In this document: one piece after another, positions 52,885 through 63,125 of the stretch
Layout of the letters: each line of letters starts with the position of its first letter
Position numbering within the stretch: the first letter of the stretch is position 1
Position numbers and translations under genes: made by a program
From: Athripsodes cinereus
Lineage: Eukaryota > Arthropoda > Insecta > Trichoptera > Leptoceridae
Assembly (NCBI GenBank): GCA_947579605.1
Contig: OX388328.1
Location: forward strand, 10,085,684-10,149,683
Reading direction: 5' to 3'
DNA: 64,000 bases
Notes under the pieces: generated by a model
What the model saw: the letters and a program-made list of their open reading frames with translations, nothing else
Databases searched by the model: none
What the model was told of the DNA's origin: nothing

Positions 52885-54384
52885 GTGGGTAGAATTATAA
52901 AGAATTCAGATGATCTATGGCACATGTCTACATATTTTCTAAAATTAATTATTGACGGACTTGCTTCGAGAATTACTAAAATTATTAATGAATGTCTTGA
53001 ACAAGGCGTATTTCCAGAAAAATTAAAAAAGTCAAGAGTTATTCCAGTTTATAAGAAGGGTGACAAAACTGACCCAAGTAACCATAGACCGATCTCAATA
53101 CTGCCTGTTTTAAGTAAAATATTTGAGAGGGTTGTCTCTGAGCAGCTCACCCACTACCTTGTCGAAAATAATATAATACACCCCCAACAATTTGGCTTCC
53201 AGAAGGGCAAAAGCACATCCGATGGTATAGCTTATCTTGTTCAAACGGTCCTCGACTCACTGGACAAAAGGTCGGATGCTTATGGAATATTCTGTGATCT
53301 TTCCAAAGCCTTCGACTGCGTCAACCATGATATTCTTGTCAATAAGCTTAATTATTATGGAATTGACAGTAATGAAATTAACTTTTTTAAATCTTACCTC
53401 GAGAATCGTGAGCAGGTGACTGAAATGGATGGTGTGCGGTCCAACGGAGCCCAAGTAAATCGTGGTGTTCCACAAGGCTCTATACTGGGGCCAATACTGT
53501 TTCTTGTTTATGTGAATGACCTACCAGAATGTGTCTCCAAGGACCAAACTATGATAATGTTTGCCGATGATACATCTATAATAATTAAGGAAAATAACAA
53601 CAAGAATACAGCACTTGCCAATACACTCAAGGCATTAGATGACGTGGGTGAGTGGTTTAGAGATAACGGACTCGCACTTAATGTGACGAAAACGGGTGCA
53701 ATTCATTTTTCCTTGAAAAGAAACGTAGATAATAATCCAGTCATGTCCGGTCTCTCCCAGCGCAAGCTGGAAGTAGTAAATTATATAAAATTCCTCGGCG
53801 TAATGATTGACTCAAGGCTACAGTGGACACCGCACATTGAAACAATATCTGGGAAGCTTTGTTCAGCAGTTTATGCTATAAAAAAAATTAAGGATACTTG
53901 TGGCGAGGTGGCAGCTAAATCAGTATATTTTGCCTACTTCCAGAGCATTATGTCGTACGGAGTGTTATTCTGGGGCAGGGGGGCTGATTGGAGCAGAATT
54001 TTCAAACTTCAAAAGCGTGCAATTAGGGGATTAAAAGGGTTGGGGCCAAGAGAGTCGTGCAAGGAACACTTTAAGGAACTTGGCATACTCACGCTCCCTG
54101 GCATTTACATCTACGAATGCTTGCTATACGCACGTAAAAATATGCCCAACACCCCTCTCAACTTGGAGTACCATGGTTATGACACTCGCTCAAAAAGAAG
54201 TATCCGACCTATAGAGCACAGGTTGGCAAAATTGTCCAAAAGCTTTGTCTGTCTCAGTGTGCGCCTGTTCAACAAGCTGCCACAAGAAATAAAGTCCGTG
54301 AAGGATGAAAAAAAATTTCAAGGAGTAGTGAAGTTGTACCTCGTTGAAAAAGCTTTTTACTGTGTCGACGAAATGCTGAATTGA
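52885..54384 (+). CDS. CR1/jockey-superfamily reverse transcriptase (499 aa)
   Basis: Non-LTR retrotransposon ORF2 from near the RT N-terminus to its natural end. The product copies element RNA into DNA at the insertion site. Seen in order: RVIPVYKKGDK (about 51-61), SNHRPISILPVLSKIFERVV (65-84), QFGFQKGKSTSDGI (102-115), motif A FCDLSKAFDCVNHD (136-149), motif B RGVPQGSILGPILF (193-206), catalytic FADD (226-229), LNVTKT (265-270) and KFLGVMID...W..HI (302-318). A C-terminal domain ends in a VCLSVRLFNKLPQEI-like motif. All RT motifs are intact over 499 codons with no frameshift. The listed start is a GTG just after an in-frame TGA and marks 5' truncation. The upstream endonuclease and ORF1 are absent. 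CR1, Daphne or jockey assignment needs a phylogeny. Confidence 0.93.
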   Translation: MGRIIKNSDDLWHMSTYFLKLIIDGLASRITKIINECLEQGVFPEKLKKSRVIPVYKKGDKTDPSNHRPISILPVLSKIFERVVSEQLTHYLVENNIIHPQQFGFQKGKSTSDGIAYLVQTVLDSLDKRSDAYGIFCDLSKAFDCVNHDILVNKLNYYGIDSNEINFFKSYLENREQVTEMDGVRSNGAQVNRGVPQGSILGPILFLVYVNDLPECVSKDQTMIMFADDTSIIIKENNNKNTALANTLKALDDVGEWFRDNGLALNVTKTGAIHFSLKRNVDNNPVMSGLSQRKLEVVNYIKFLGVMIDSRLQWTPHIETISGKLCSAVYAIKKIKDTCGEVAAKSVYFAYFQSIMSYGVLFWGRGADWSRIFKLQKRAIRGLKGLGPRESCKEHFKELGILTLPGIYIYECLLYARKNMPNTPLNLEYHGYDTRSKRSIRPIEHRLAKLSKSFVCLSVRLFNKLPQEIKSVKDEKKFQGVVKLYLVEKAFYCVDEMLN

Positions 54385-54682
54385 ACCATATACATTCATT
54401 TCAGCATGGAAATAATTTCCCGATGTTTTTGTTTTTATTTGATCAATGATGATTGATGATGGAATCTGTATTGAATACTGTTTGACGAAATGCTAACAGA
54501 GCCCTTTACACTCTGCTTAGCAATGATATTATGTTTTTGATCTATGATTCTGTATTTTTTTTTGTATATATATCTAATTTATTGTATGATCCTGTCTTCT
54601 GTAAATTGACGAGTCCAAGTACCAAAAATTTTGGTCTAAGGACGATAAACAACAATAAACAATAAACAATAAACAATAAATG
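54385..54682 (+). mobile_element. 3' UTR and (ACAATAA)n tail of the CR1-like LINE
   Basis: The stop codon is followed by about 260 bp of UTR ending GGTCTAAGGACGATAAA and then about five ACAATAA units. A microsatellite-like 3' end rather than poly(A) is typical of CR1-group LINEs. Confidence 0.85.
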
Positions 54683-54689
54683 AAGGGTT

Positions 54690-55365
54690 TACTAAACGGT
54701 GTCGTAATTTAAAAAAAATGTATTAAGGTCTTGAAATAGTACCTTGAGGTACACCCAATTTTTATTTGATCAGCACTGTGTACTTTATAAAACTGATGCC
54801 GAAACTCTGTAAACTCTGACGAAAACACATTTTGTTTGGACAAGAGCGACATCGTGTCATCACAAGCACAACAACATATCGTCGCTACCAGATTCTTTAA
54901 CTAAATACACAAAAAACAAAACACAGATTTAGGTGGAAGATAAATATTTGAAGTTTAATGTTGAAACTTGTGTTGTAAATTATGCGGTGAATCCAAAAGA
55001 CTACAAGACTGAGTACTACGTCATTTTGAGATAATTATATTATGTATTATTATGAACCGTAGTATGCTTGAAGTCATGTCTGTATGTTATAGCAAACGAG
55101 TGAATAGATAAGAAAATAATGTTGAACTCGCCTTGTTTGTGTTGTTTTTGAGATAAGTATGAGAGAGGGATTATTTCAAATGTCTTGAGTTAATTATAAT
55201 TAATGATAATAATGGACCGGTACACAATGTATCTTTCAACACTACAACCTTTTAGGTTGCGTGGCAGTTTTGATTCCATTCTCCATATTTGTACGAAATT
55301 TGCCATCCTGGCTAAATAGCAGGTGGGGCTTTAGGATCCTGGAGTCAACAAGAGCGTGAGGAGAA
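54690..55365. other. No recognised feature
   Basis: AT-rich single-copy-looking sequence with no ORF of note. Confidence 0.4.
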
Positions 55366-55369
55366 CAAG

Positions 55370-55492
55370 AGATAAATTCCTGAATGTCCTAATTTTATGG
55401 TGACACAGGGAAGACGGCTTGCATGTTTATTACATGCAGTTGGTCTGCTGGCTACCCCACTTGTGGGATATGCCATGATGGCGTAGTAGTAG
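55370..55492 (+). repeat. S1 SINE, 3' half
   Basis: TCCTGAATGTCCTAATTTTA, GACGGCTTGCATGTTTATTA, CATGCAGTTGGTCTGCTGGC and CCCCACTTGTGGGATATGCC are well preserved, with a TAGTAGTAG tail. Confidence 0.85.
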
Positions 55493-55669
55493 TGTTCATA
55501 TTGATCAAGATAAAAACGCATGGAAGAGTTTAGGAAAGAACTGTATCCAGCTGTGAAGAGATGAATATTAGCAATAAGTTAATTACGTAAGTAGGTATCA
55601 AGATTAAACCAAGAACGGCAAAAGTAGGAATGACCATCAGACTGTTCTATTACATATAATAATAACTAC

Positions 55670-55870
55670 ATATTTTTTTTAAGATGCGCCGTTTTGTGGA
55701 AAAATCCACCGCAAGGGCCCATACAAGAATCATAACACCTCCTGAACAACAGAGTCTTTAATCCTGCCTTGAACACCTCTACACTCTCCGGAGTTTGCAA
55801 ATCATTGGGAATTTTGTTCCACAGCAACGGACCAGCCACACAGAAGACACGGTCAACATAGTTGTCCACA
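55670..55870 (-). pseudogene. L-E CR1-like LINE, last domain and 3' end
   Basis: A 67-codon minus ORF encodes NYVDRVFCVAGPLLWNKIPN, DLQTPESVEVFKAGLKTLLF and RRCYDSCMGPCGGFFHKTAH. The end (GCGGTGGATTTTTCCACAAA, ACGGCGCATCTT, A-rich tail) resembles the L-B terminus, so L-B and L-E are related. Confidence 0.85.
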
Positions 55871-56213
55871 TGTTCACGATTTTTCTATAATCCACAGAGT
55901 GTTGCACACTCATTAAGCATTGCCTTACTTCCCATTATCATCTCTAATACACACTTGTGTTCTATGTATGTTGCAGAGATAAAGTAATGTTTCTTATTGT
56001 TTGTTTGTTTGTTTATTTTAGTTCAATAAACTACCCACACATTTTCTTTATTGCTCCTATTGTTTTAATGTTGTTAATATAATTTGTTTTTATATTTTAA
56101 TCAGCACATAATATATCAAAAATAAAATCGTTAATCAGTTACTTGGCACGTATCATATTACGGCGATAAACTCACCTTTTGTCGTGAGTTCTAGGTATAT
56201 GTATTGTGTTGTT

Positions 56214-56275
56214 TAAGACGAAAGACGTCTCTCTCGTCGAATAAATCAATAGTAGAATAAAACACTTGTTTTATT
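56214..56275 (+). repeat. Single arm of the 34777-34950 hairpin element
   Basis: TAAGACGAAAGACGTCTCTC, TCGTCGAATAAATCAATAGT and AGAATAAAACACTTGTTT match the right arm of the hairpin almost exactly, without the opposite arm. An L-G-like GCGATAAACTCACCTTTTGT lies just upstream (56163-56185). Confidence 0.8.
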
Positions 56276-56399
56276 TATAATTACAATATTACCTTAATTA
56301 GAATAATATCATTCCCACATTCTCGGGAATACAGCGGGAAAAAGCCTCCTCCATTCAGAGCGTCTCTGTGCCAACTGAGTCAAAGCTCATCACTCGATA

Positions 56400-56515
56400 T
56401 TCTAGAAGCTCTGATGTCGTTGTTATAAGACTGTGTATTGTGAAAGAGGAAACCCGGACCATGTGGACGACAGAATAGTGCTCTTTATAAACAGTTATCA
56501 TTTGACATTCTCAAA
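56400..56515 (+). repeat. Family J repeat
   Basis: GCTCTGATGTCGTTGTTATA, GACTGTGTATTGTGAAAGAG and TATAAACAGTTATCATTTG parallel 13070-13185. Confidence 0.45.
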
Positions 56516-57174
56516 ACATGACTCAGCCAGGACAGGTTGACCACAGATTTTTGCTGAGTGCGTTGGCGTTCTATCGTAGGGGCGGATATCGTTGTAGAAG
56601 TTTTGTGTCCAAGTGGTGGAAGAAGATGATTTCTAAATATCTAGATAGAAAATTAACAGTACAGTAAAATAGTTCAACCTCGGGACGTTTTATTGTTTCT
56701 AAATCTTCCAAAAAACAACACCGTAATTTTATTTGTTTCACCAATACTCAAGCAATCTCCCCATTCTAATCACATTTTCTCATGATTACTACTGTCTGAA
56801 CCCTACGAAAAAAATCGTTAGATTCCCAAGCGGTTAAGGAATGACCTAATCAAATATTGGCACGTTGCAAATACTTGAGGTGATACATACTAAATTCCCA
56901 TTCCGTACCAAAGAACTTGATAATGTAGACAAGAAATTCAGAGGAAAAATTATTGTTTAAAAATATGGTGGTAATGCAGCCAATCAAATCGTGCAACCAA
57001 AATAATTTCATTTAAGTTAGTCAAATGATTTTTGTTAAATGACAGTTGATTCAAAAAACATCTTTTGATTATTTTGTCCGAAGACTTCTGCGAAATAAAT
57101 GGAAGACTCCAGACTTTTGCGCTATCCGGGTGGTCGGTGGGTCCTTCAATTATTACTTTGGCATGTATAAAGTA

Positions 57175-57260
57175 TGTTTTTTGGTACGGAGAGGACAGGT
57201 TGAATGTTTCGTGAATTCGGCTGGTCTGCTTGCTACCCAACTAGTATATAATACTTCCAT
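57175..57260 (+). repeat. S1 SINE, diverged 3' half
   Basis: TTGGTACGGAGAGGACAGGT, TTCGGCTGGTCTGCTTGCTA and CCCAACTAGTATATAATAC are degraded S1 blocks. Confidence 0.55.
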
Positions 57261-57597
57261 ATTGGAGCGTAAGTGACTTATTAAACAGCGAACTTTAATT
57301 GTATTATTATGAATTTTGGAACATGATTTTCGACAAAATCAGTTCACTGCGAATCTGCGATACTTTAGTCTCGACTATGGAGGTCTTTGTTTTTTACAAA
57401 CATATTGAATCGCAGGGGTTCTGGTGATTGGACTGTGAATTTAAGTATCTCTTATATTTTTCATGTCAATATTTAACTGGAAAGTTTACTTATGTCTCGG
57501 AAACTTTATTTGTAGCCACAACTCATTTCTTAAGGGTAAATAGAGAGGATAATTATCCTTATCATAGCCTTCTCGGAATAGAATATTTTTCACTTTT

Positions 57598-57785
57598 ATC
57601 TGTACATTTTTCGAGTGTCCTACTTAAGAAGAAAGTTATCCCTAGAACCTCACATATTAAAACATTAAAGAGCTTTGATTCAGCAATGATGGGGTATATT
57701 GCTAGCTCTCCTGAATGTCCTGCTCTTTATATCACAGAAATGACGATCTATATGTTTATTACATGCATTTTTATTGTATTAGCTA
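57598..57785 (+). repeat. S1 SINE, diverged
   Basis: TTTTTCGAGTGTCCTACTTA, TTAAAACATTAAAGAGCTTT, TCAGCAATGATGGGGTATAT, CTCCTGAATGTCCTGCTCTT and TATGTTTATTACATGCATTT follow the S1 order. The 3' stem-loop is missing. Confidence 0.7.
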
Positions 57786-57884
57786 TTATTTTACATGCAT
57801 TTATTGTACTCACTTAGGGGCAATATTTTCGAATACTCGCCTGTCACATGTATCGACGATAAGGCTGATTGGCTATCATACCGA

Positions 57885-58215
57885 TATGTATGTATGTATG
57901 TACATTTATCTCAAGGGCGCGGGAAACTATGTTGGAAGAGCGACGTGTTCAGTTTGCTCCTTGACGTTGTAATTGATTGATTTTTACGAAGGTTCTCGGG
58001 CAGTCGATTCCATGTGACGGGTCGTTCGACCCCAAAAATCTTGTGATGGAAGTAGGGCTTGTTAGCTGTTAGCTCTATTGATATCTTCCAGCATATTGGT
58101 GGATGTTTTGCTGAGCGTAGGGGCCTACTCGCTGGTGTTTTTAGAACGGAGAGCTTAGAAGGTGATTGAGGTGCCACATTATTCAGAGCCTCGTAGACCA
58201 TAAGTAACAAGTTGT
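57885..58215 (-). pseudogene. L-D CR1-like LINE, last domain and 3' end
   Basis: A 99-codon minus ORF (57911-58210) encodes MVYEALNNVAPQSPSKLSVL, RPLRSAKHPPICWKIS, FHHKIFGVERPVTWNRLPEN and a SKLNTSLFQHSF end. The 3' side runs through CCGCGCCCTTGAGATAAATG into a (CATA)n tail. It is the most intact L-D copy. Confidence 0.85.
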
Positions 58216-58499
58216 ATACATAAATTATAGCTATAAATAAATTAATTTATAAATACAAGCCAATCGAAAATTTACAGCAAAAAGAGTAGAGAAGTCTTTT
58301 TCCAAACTTTTTTTCTCTTTTACCTTTGTGACTACAACAAGTTAGTATCATACTATCTATTTCTTCCCCTCTGTTACGTGAAGACGCAAGAAAAATAAGA
58401 TGATGAAATAATATCACTGTATTTTTAAGACAGAAGCAAGCCAATAAATCTAAGAAGGCCGGAAATATTGAAGTGTCGTCTCCCTTTGATTTGTGGACA

Positions 58500-58985
58500 T
58501 GCTTAGATTCTGTAATTTGATAGTCTGACCTGAATGGTGAACAGTGTTGGCTTCAATGATAACTGCCCTTGTCTTTGCCTTGACCGGATGCGCTCTGTTG
58601 TCCCTCGGTACAAAACTACCTTTAAAAATTCACCCTTGTAGACTTTGTCCAATTTGTGTTAAGTATACCTATATTATTTTTATTGTTTTATATATAAGGA
58701 AACAATTTTTTTGGAGAATAATGCTAAATAATGTCGCTAAATCTTCTTTTGGGGATTGGATTTGTGGACTTTGGTAGATATGTATTTTTACATTTTTTTT
58801 ATATTTTCATGTAGGTATGTTTTAGCATTTTTATTTTTGTATCTTCTTATTTATTTAATAAAGTGCCTTAAATTTATGTTTATTAGTTGGTAAGAAAGGG
58901 ATCTTAGTTGGTTTGCTCATTATTATAATAAATTGTTTATATTTATTGATACAATTGTATGATCCATATAAAATAAATAAAAAAA
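58500..58985 (+). repeat. Family I repeat (likely retroelement 3' end)
   Basis: TTTGTGGACTTTGGTAGATA, TTTATGTTTATTAGTTGGTA and AGAAAGGGATCTTAGTTGGT, then GATCCATATAAAATAAATAA, match 17915-18260. The upstream 77-codon open frame (58544-58777) may be the end of its ORF but has no motif I can name. Confidence 0.6.
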
Positions 58986-59054
58986 AAGTCATTAGAAAAA
59001 TGATTGTCAATGATATATCGTTCGGATAGTCTGAAGCCATTACCCAGATTTATA

Positions 59055-59100
59055 TTTCATTTATTTATTCGTTCTTTACTGTACATTGATCACAATACAT
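59055..59100 (-). mobile_element. L-G tail scrap
   Basis: TTTATTTATTCGTTCTTTAC, TGTACATTGATCACAATAC is an inverted L-G terminal tail. Confidence 0.5.
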
Positions 59101-59143
59101 ACAACTATTTATATTAATTTTCTTTAATTTTTTCTTGTTTCAG

Positions 59144-59207
59144 GAAAAATCCGGGGAGCCTTATAGCAGTAAATTAACAACAAGGGCAGACCACAGTCCT
59201 GTCTTCG
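59144..59207 (+). CDS. Candidate internal exon of an unknown host gene
   Basis: A 64-nt block is bounded by a strong acceptor (TTTAATTTTTTCTTGTTTCAG, AG at 59142-59143) and a consensus donor (CG|GTAAGT, GT at 59208-59209). Only one frame is open: phase 0 at entry, one base left at exit. It would encode 21 residues beginning EKSGEPYSSK and ending RADHSPVF. GC is 30 of 64 (47%), well above the flanks. It matches no repeat family here. If real, flanking sequence is intron of a plus-strand gene. I do not recognise the protein. A chance match of splice sites is possible for such a short block. Confidence 0.5.
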
Positions 59208-59239
59208 GTAAGTTCAACGAATTTTTTCTTCTTTTTGCA

Positions 59240-59562
59240 GAGAGTCTAACTAACTTATAATAATAATAATAATAATAAAGACAATTTATATTTGGCGCCG
59301 TTTAATGATTCGTGACCATCTCGCCATGGCTTTTCTTGAAAAGCAGTGTTTTCAGCTTTTTCCTGAACGTTGCAGTGGGTTGGTTCTGTCTTAAGTCCGC
59401 TGGCAATCGGTTCCAGGCGGTTGGCCCCGCAACGCTAAAGCTCCTCTCTGCGAATTTGGAAGTGTTTACCCTGTTGGGTTCTACGAGTTTGTTGACAGCG
59501 GTGGAAGCTGATCGCAGTGGTCGCTCAGAGTTTCGTCGAGGGGACAGAGCTCTGCGAGGCAT
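59240..59562 (-). pseudogene. L-C CR1-like LINE, last domain and 3' end
   Basis: An 86-codon minus ORF (59302-59562) encodes RRNSERPLRSASTAVNKLVE, KFAERSFSVAGPTAWNRLPA and a RKKLKTLLFKKSHGEMVTNH end. Then come GGCGCCAAATATAAATTGTC and an (ATT)n tail at about 59255-59280. It is the best L-C copy. It lies only ~30-40 bp downstream of the candidate exon's donor site. Confidence 0.85.
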
Positions 59563-59957
59563 AAAAACAATAATACTACACTTGCAATTCTTGAACTTTT
59601 GTCCTCTTCAGAGAGAATTTTCTATTCTGAAGAGGTGGACAGTATCCTGAAGTTGAATGTCTTAGACTAGCAATTGAGATAAAGATGACAAAACTACTCA
59701 GACATCTCTATTGGAGAACCATGTTTACACACAATGTACACATTGTGGAAAATCTTATCAGAAGACGTGAGAAAGGTGTACCAACGCTTACGAACTGGTT
59801 CTTGGCTGGTTTAAGTGATTAATTTCGGTATCGTCCATGGACAGTGTTCGCCAATTCCACCATTCTCACTGTTATTCAAATCATAGCAGTAAACATTTTT
59901 TGGTATCTCATATTTCAGATCTCGAATGAATCGAAATCTCCCGCCTATATCGTGACA

Positions 59958-60092
59958 TTGAAGGACCCACCGTCCACCTGGATACCGCAGAAGTCTGAGG
60001 ACTTCCATTTATCCGAAATTCTACACTTAACAAATCTTGTCCACACCGGAGGCGCCATAGTGGGCAGCCTGAAGGGCTGGCCGGCCATATGA
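59958..60092 (+). repeat. Family H repeat, longest copy
   Basis: GAAGGACCCACCGTCCACCT, GGATACCGCAGAAGTCTGAG, GACTTCCATTTATCCGAAAT and GGGCAGCCTGAAGGGCTGGC unite the shorter copies at 7347, 39000 and 50275. Confidence 0.65.
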
Positions 60093-60155
60093 GATCCCAA
60101 AAAATTATTGCTTCTATGTTTTGAATTAGATTTTTCTCATTGCTGGGCTTTATAT

Positions 60156-60355
60156 CGTACATACATACATACATACATACCATCACGCCGCTTCCCTCGC
60201 GGGGTAGGCAGAAAGGATCGAGCGCCACTTCCTTCTATCCTTGCATACATCTTTCGCTTCCGTCACTGTCATACAATTCCTCATGCATGCTCTCCTGTTC
60301 AATGTGGTCCACACGTGACCGTCCTGTAGGATTTGATTGAAATGATCTTGCCTTA
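60156..60355 (-). mobile_element. L-A2 RTE-type 3' end
   Basis: Inverted copy with tail (CATA)n, ACCATCACGCCGCTTCCCTC, GCGGGGTAGGCAGAAAGGAT and the coding tail (GACCACATTGAACAGGAGAG read on minus). The stem is CCGC...GCGG, differing from 44915-45215 in the loop. Confidence 0.8.
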
Positions 60356-61019
60356 ATGCGCTTTATATCGTGACAGTGAAAATAGGTGGAATTGGTGAAC
60401 GTTTTTCAATAACACCGAAAGTGATCACTTAAGCCAGCCTAGGGCGTCGGGACGCCTTTCGCACTTCTTAAGATAAGATTTGGCACAATGTTACATTACA
60501 ATGATATCTAGTTGAAATTTTCGTTCCCAAACACTCGCCTCTTTTAGTTGACCCCCAATATTCCCTTATTGAATATCGTGATGTACATGTCGCAGTCGTT
60601 TTGAAGAATCCGTCCGTTTACAAACGGCGTCGTCTTTTTGCAAACGGCAGGCATATTACAAAATGACGAAAGTATAATATTCAGGCAAATTATAATACGT
60701 CTAGGCGTTTTACAATCTGACTAGTCAAATTGAAGAATTTTAGTTCCATTTCTCACCGTCTCATGGCGTTGCGCATCAAAACTAAAACTTACACGCATTC
60801 GTGTATAAGATTGCGCGGGAGATAGTCCCTTTAGTAACCACACCCTGGCGAACGAAAAACTTATGTAGATATGAAAGTTATATGAGATACCTATTATAAT
60901 AAATAAAATAAGTTAGTGTAAATGCTGGTTAATCAGAAAAAAATGTGAAATATCATGTCAATTCATTAGTAATATTTCTGCTAAATTAAAAGTCATCAGA
61001 TAATTTATTATTGTACCTA

Positions 61020-61140
61020 CTGCTATTATACCATCAAGACATATCTCCCTAGTAGGGAAGCCAGCAGACCACCCCCATGTAATAAACGTGCAAGACGTCT
61101 TTTCTGTGCCACCAAAAAATTAAATAATTCAGGATGTGCT
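61020..61140 (-). repeat. S1 SINE, 3' half
   Basis: Inverted S1: CTTCCCTACTAGGGAGATAT, GTCTTGATGGTATAATAG, and AGCACATCCTGAATTATTTA. The terminal stem keeps its pairing though bases differ (CCCTACTAGGG). Confidence 0.75.
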
Positions 61141-61197
61141 GTTCTCTGCATTTTGATTGTATATTGTGTTTCAAATAATAATATTTGGGTTTTATGA

Positions 61198-61377
61198 GTT
61201 AGTTGGAAGATATCGCGCTTCTGCGATAAACTTGCCCATTGCACAAAATTTATTTGTCTAGTTTAAATTATTTATTTTCTCCTTGTATACTATTTTTGTG
61301 CAGTAAATTTTTTTATTGTTATATTTTTATGTAAAATTGCTTGTAATCAATGCAGAGTAAAGAATAAATAAACAAAA
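61198..61377 (+). mobile_element. L-G 3' end, long copy
   Basis: TTAGTTGGAAGATATCGCGC, TTCTGCGATAAACTTGCCCA, ATTGCTTGTAATCAATGCAG and AGTAAAGAATAAATAAACAA span the whole L-G terminus. Confidence 0.8.
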
Positions 61378-61745
61378 TATGGGTGGTAAACCTCATCGCT
61401 GAATTTAAGATGTAAAATAAGGTGAGGACGCTCTTGCCTTTGAGTCACGAGGTCCCGGGTTCGATTCCCAGCCAGGGCAAAGTGAAGAATGACCTTTTTC
61501 AAATGGTCCTGGATCTGGGTGTTACATGTATATTTGTGTAGTGCATTGTATATGTGTGTATCGTCGCGTTAGTACCCATAATACAAGATTAATATTAGTT
61601 TGGGACTAGCTCGATCTGTGTGAATTTTCTATTATGTATGTTTGCCTATTTAAAAAAAAATATGATCTGTACAACTGCCTTTTACAGGACACTGAAAATT
61701 TACTGAAAAGAGTGGGAGACTTATTCATTGCTGGATGCTCTACGG
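61378..61745 (-). repeat. S1 SINE split by S2
   Basis: S1 head blocks GAGCATCCAGCAATGAATAA, GTCTCCCACTCTTTTCAGTA and TGTCCTGTAAAAGGCAG lie at 61676-61745. TTTTACATCTTAAATTCAGC and GATGAGGTTTACCACCC lie at 61378-61420. The S2 SINE separates them. Confidence 0.8.
61421..61655 (+). repeat. S2 SINE inserted in S1
   Basis: B box GGTTCGATTCC is at 61458-61468; the A box region (GGTGAGGACG) is truncated. The body CCTTTTTCAAATGGTCCTGG, CTGGGTGTTACATGTATATT and CCCATAATACAAGATTAATA matches 45258-45505. Confidence 0.85.
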
Positions 61746-61749
61746 AATA

Positions 61750-62790
61750 TTGTTGTATTAATTTAAAAAATCATTGTCAAAAGGGTTGATTCATTTTTAT
61801 TTTTAATTAAATTCATAAATTAACTCTCTAGCTTATTACCACCTTACAAAAATATACCACTATTATTGGATACAAATAATTATTTATACCGAAATATTTG
61901 GTAATATATAAATTTTCATCAATATACATTTAAGGGTTGTCTAAACTATTACAAGACGACTTTAATTTTTTGCTCCTGAATATGGCATAATTTTGTTAGT
62001 ATCCTTTTTGGTGCAATTGCAAAAAGATTTATTGTTTTTAACAATTCATATAAAAATATCATGTACCCAATTACTATCTGTGTACCTTAAGACTTGCGAA
62101 CACAAAGCTTTATGGATTGTAAAAATAAATAAAAAATCGTTATTGAAATACCTACCACTGAGATAAAAAGACAATGAAGACAATAAATATAAAGACCTAA
62201 CTTAAAACAAAGAAATGAAACAAATGTATAATTGTTAATGCAGAAGAAGGGATATTTTTTTACTATAGTATACAAAAAAAACTGTTTTGTGGTTACGCAA
62301 TTTAGCATCCACCAAAAAAATAGTACATCTATTGTAAAAATGTAAACCTATTATTAAAAAAAATATGCTTTAGTTTTTTTTGTAAAACAGAAGAATAGTG
62401 TACTGTTATTATTGTCTTATAGTTTAAAATCGTTTTTATTATTATCGAATTATTTATTTATCCATTATTTTTGTGCATTCATTACAATACAAATCATTTT
62501 AAAGAGAAATGCATTCTTAAATACAATAAATATAAAGAAGGCAAATTTCTTCTTCTCTTCTAAATAACCCAAAAATAAATAAATTATATATTACTTATTA
62601 TATTATTTTAAAATACCTACTATCGGTGCGGCATTAAGTGATACTCATAACACCTGTAAGTTTTACGGCACGTAGAAAAATAGATGATATACTGTATTAT
62701 ATTATAAAATAGAACCATTATTTTACGATCTCCCACGCAACCCCATATATAAATGTTTTGATACACAACACCATGATACGGCGAGAAAGA
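61750..62790. other. No recognised gene
   Basis: Strongly AT-rich interior of the inverted-repeat element. No ORF above 75 codons and nothing transposase-like. Confidence 0.45.
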
Positions 62791-63125
62791 ACCAAAATAT
62801 TACAATTTGACTAGTCGTTTTGTAATATGCCGGAATGCACGTTCGTCATTTTATAATATGCCTGCCGTTTGTAAAACGACGACGCCGTTTGTAAACGGAC
62901 GGATTCTTCAAAACGACTGCGACATACACACAACAACAGTGATTTAGTTAATGTTAGGTTGTCTCTCGCACCTCTTCAATATTATAATGACGTCTAGTGG
63001 CAGTGAGGCTTCGTATTTACAATATGCTATATGTATGTATGAGGTATATCTGAATAACTAGGGGGCATCCATCCTTCTATAATGTTTGTATCTCACAATA
63101 TTATTACAGTATTGCTATAGACCAG

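Larger units (their letters stand above)
60587..62925. mobile_element. 2.3-kb element with ~130-bp terminal inverted repeats
   Basis: The left repeat (60587-60731) starts ATGTCGCAGTCGTTTTGAAG, AATCCGTCCGTTTACAAACG, GCGTCGTC. The right repeat (62801-62925) is its inverted copy, ending CGACTGCGACAT. Both continue inward to GACTAGTCAAATTG, and the left has about 20-30 extra bp. The interior holds no transposase, only AT-rich sequence and nested S1, L-G and S2 copies. Flanks GTAC / ACAC give no clear target duplication. It is either a non-autonomous DNA transposon or an inverted pair of a shorter repeat. Confidence 0.7.

Noticed and set aside
57428..57817. 129-codon plus ORF as a membrane protein gene
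   Set aside because: It overlaps a diverged S1 copy (57598-57785); the hydrophobic look comes from T-rich DNA.
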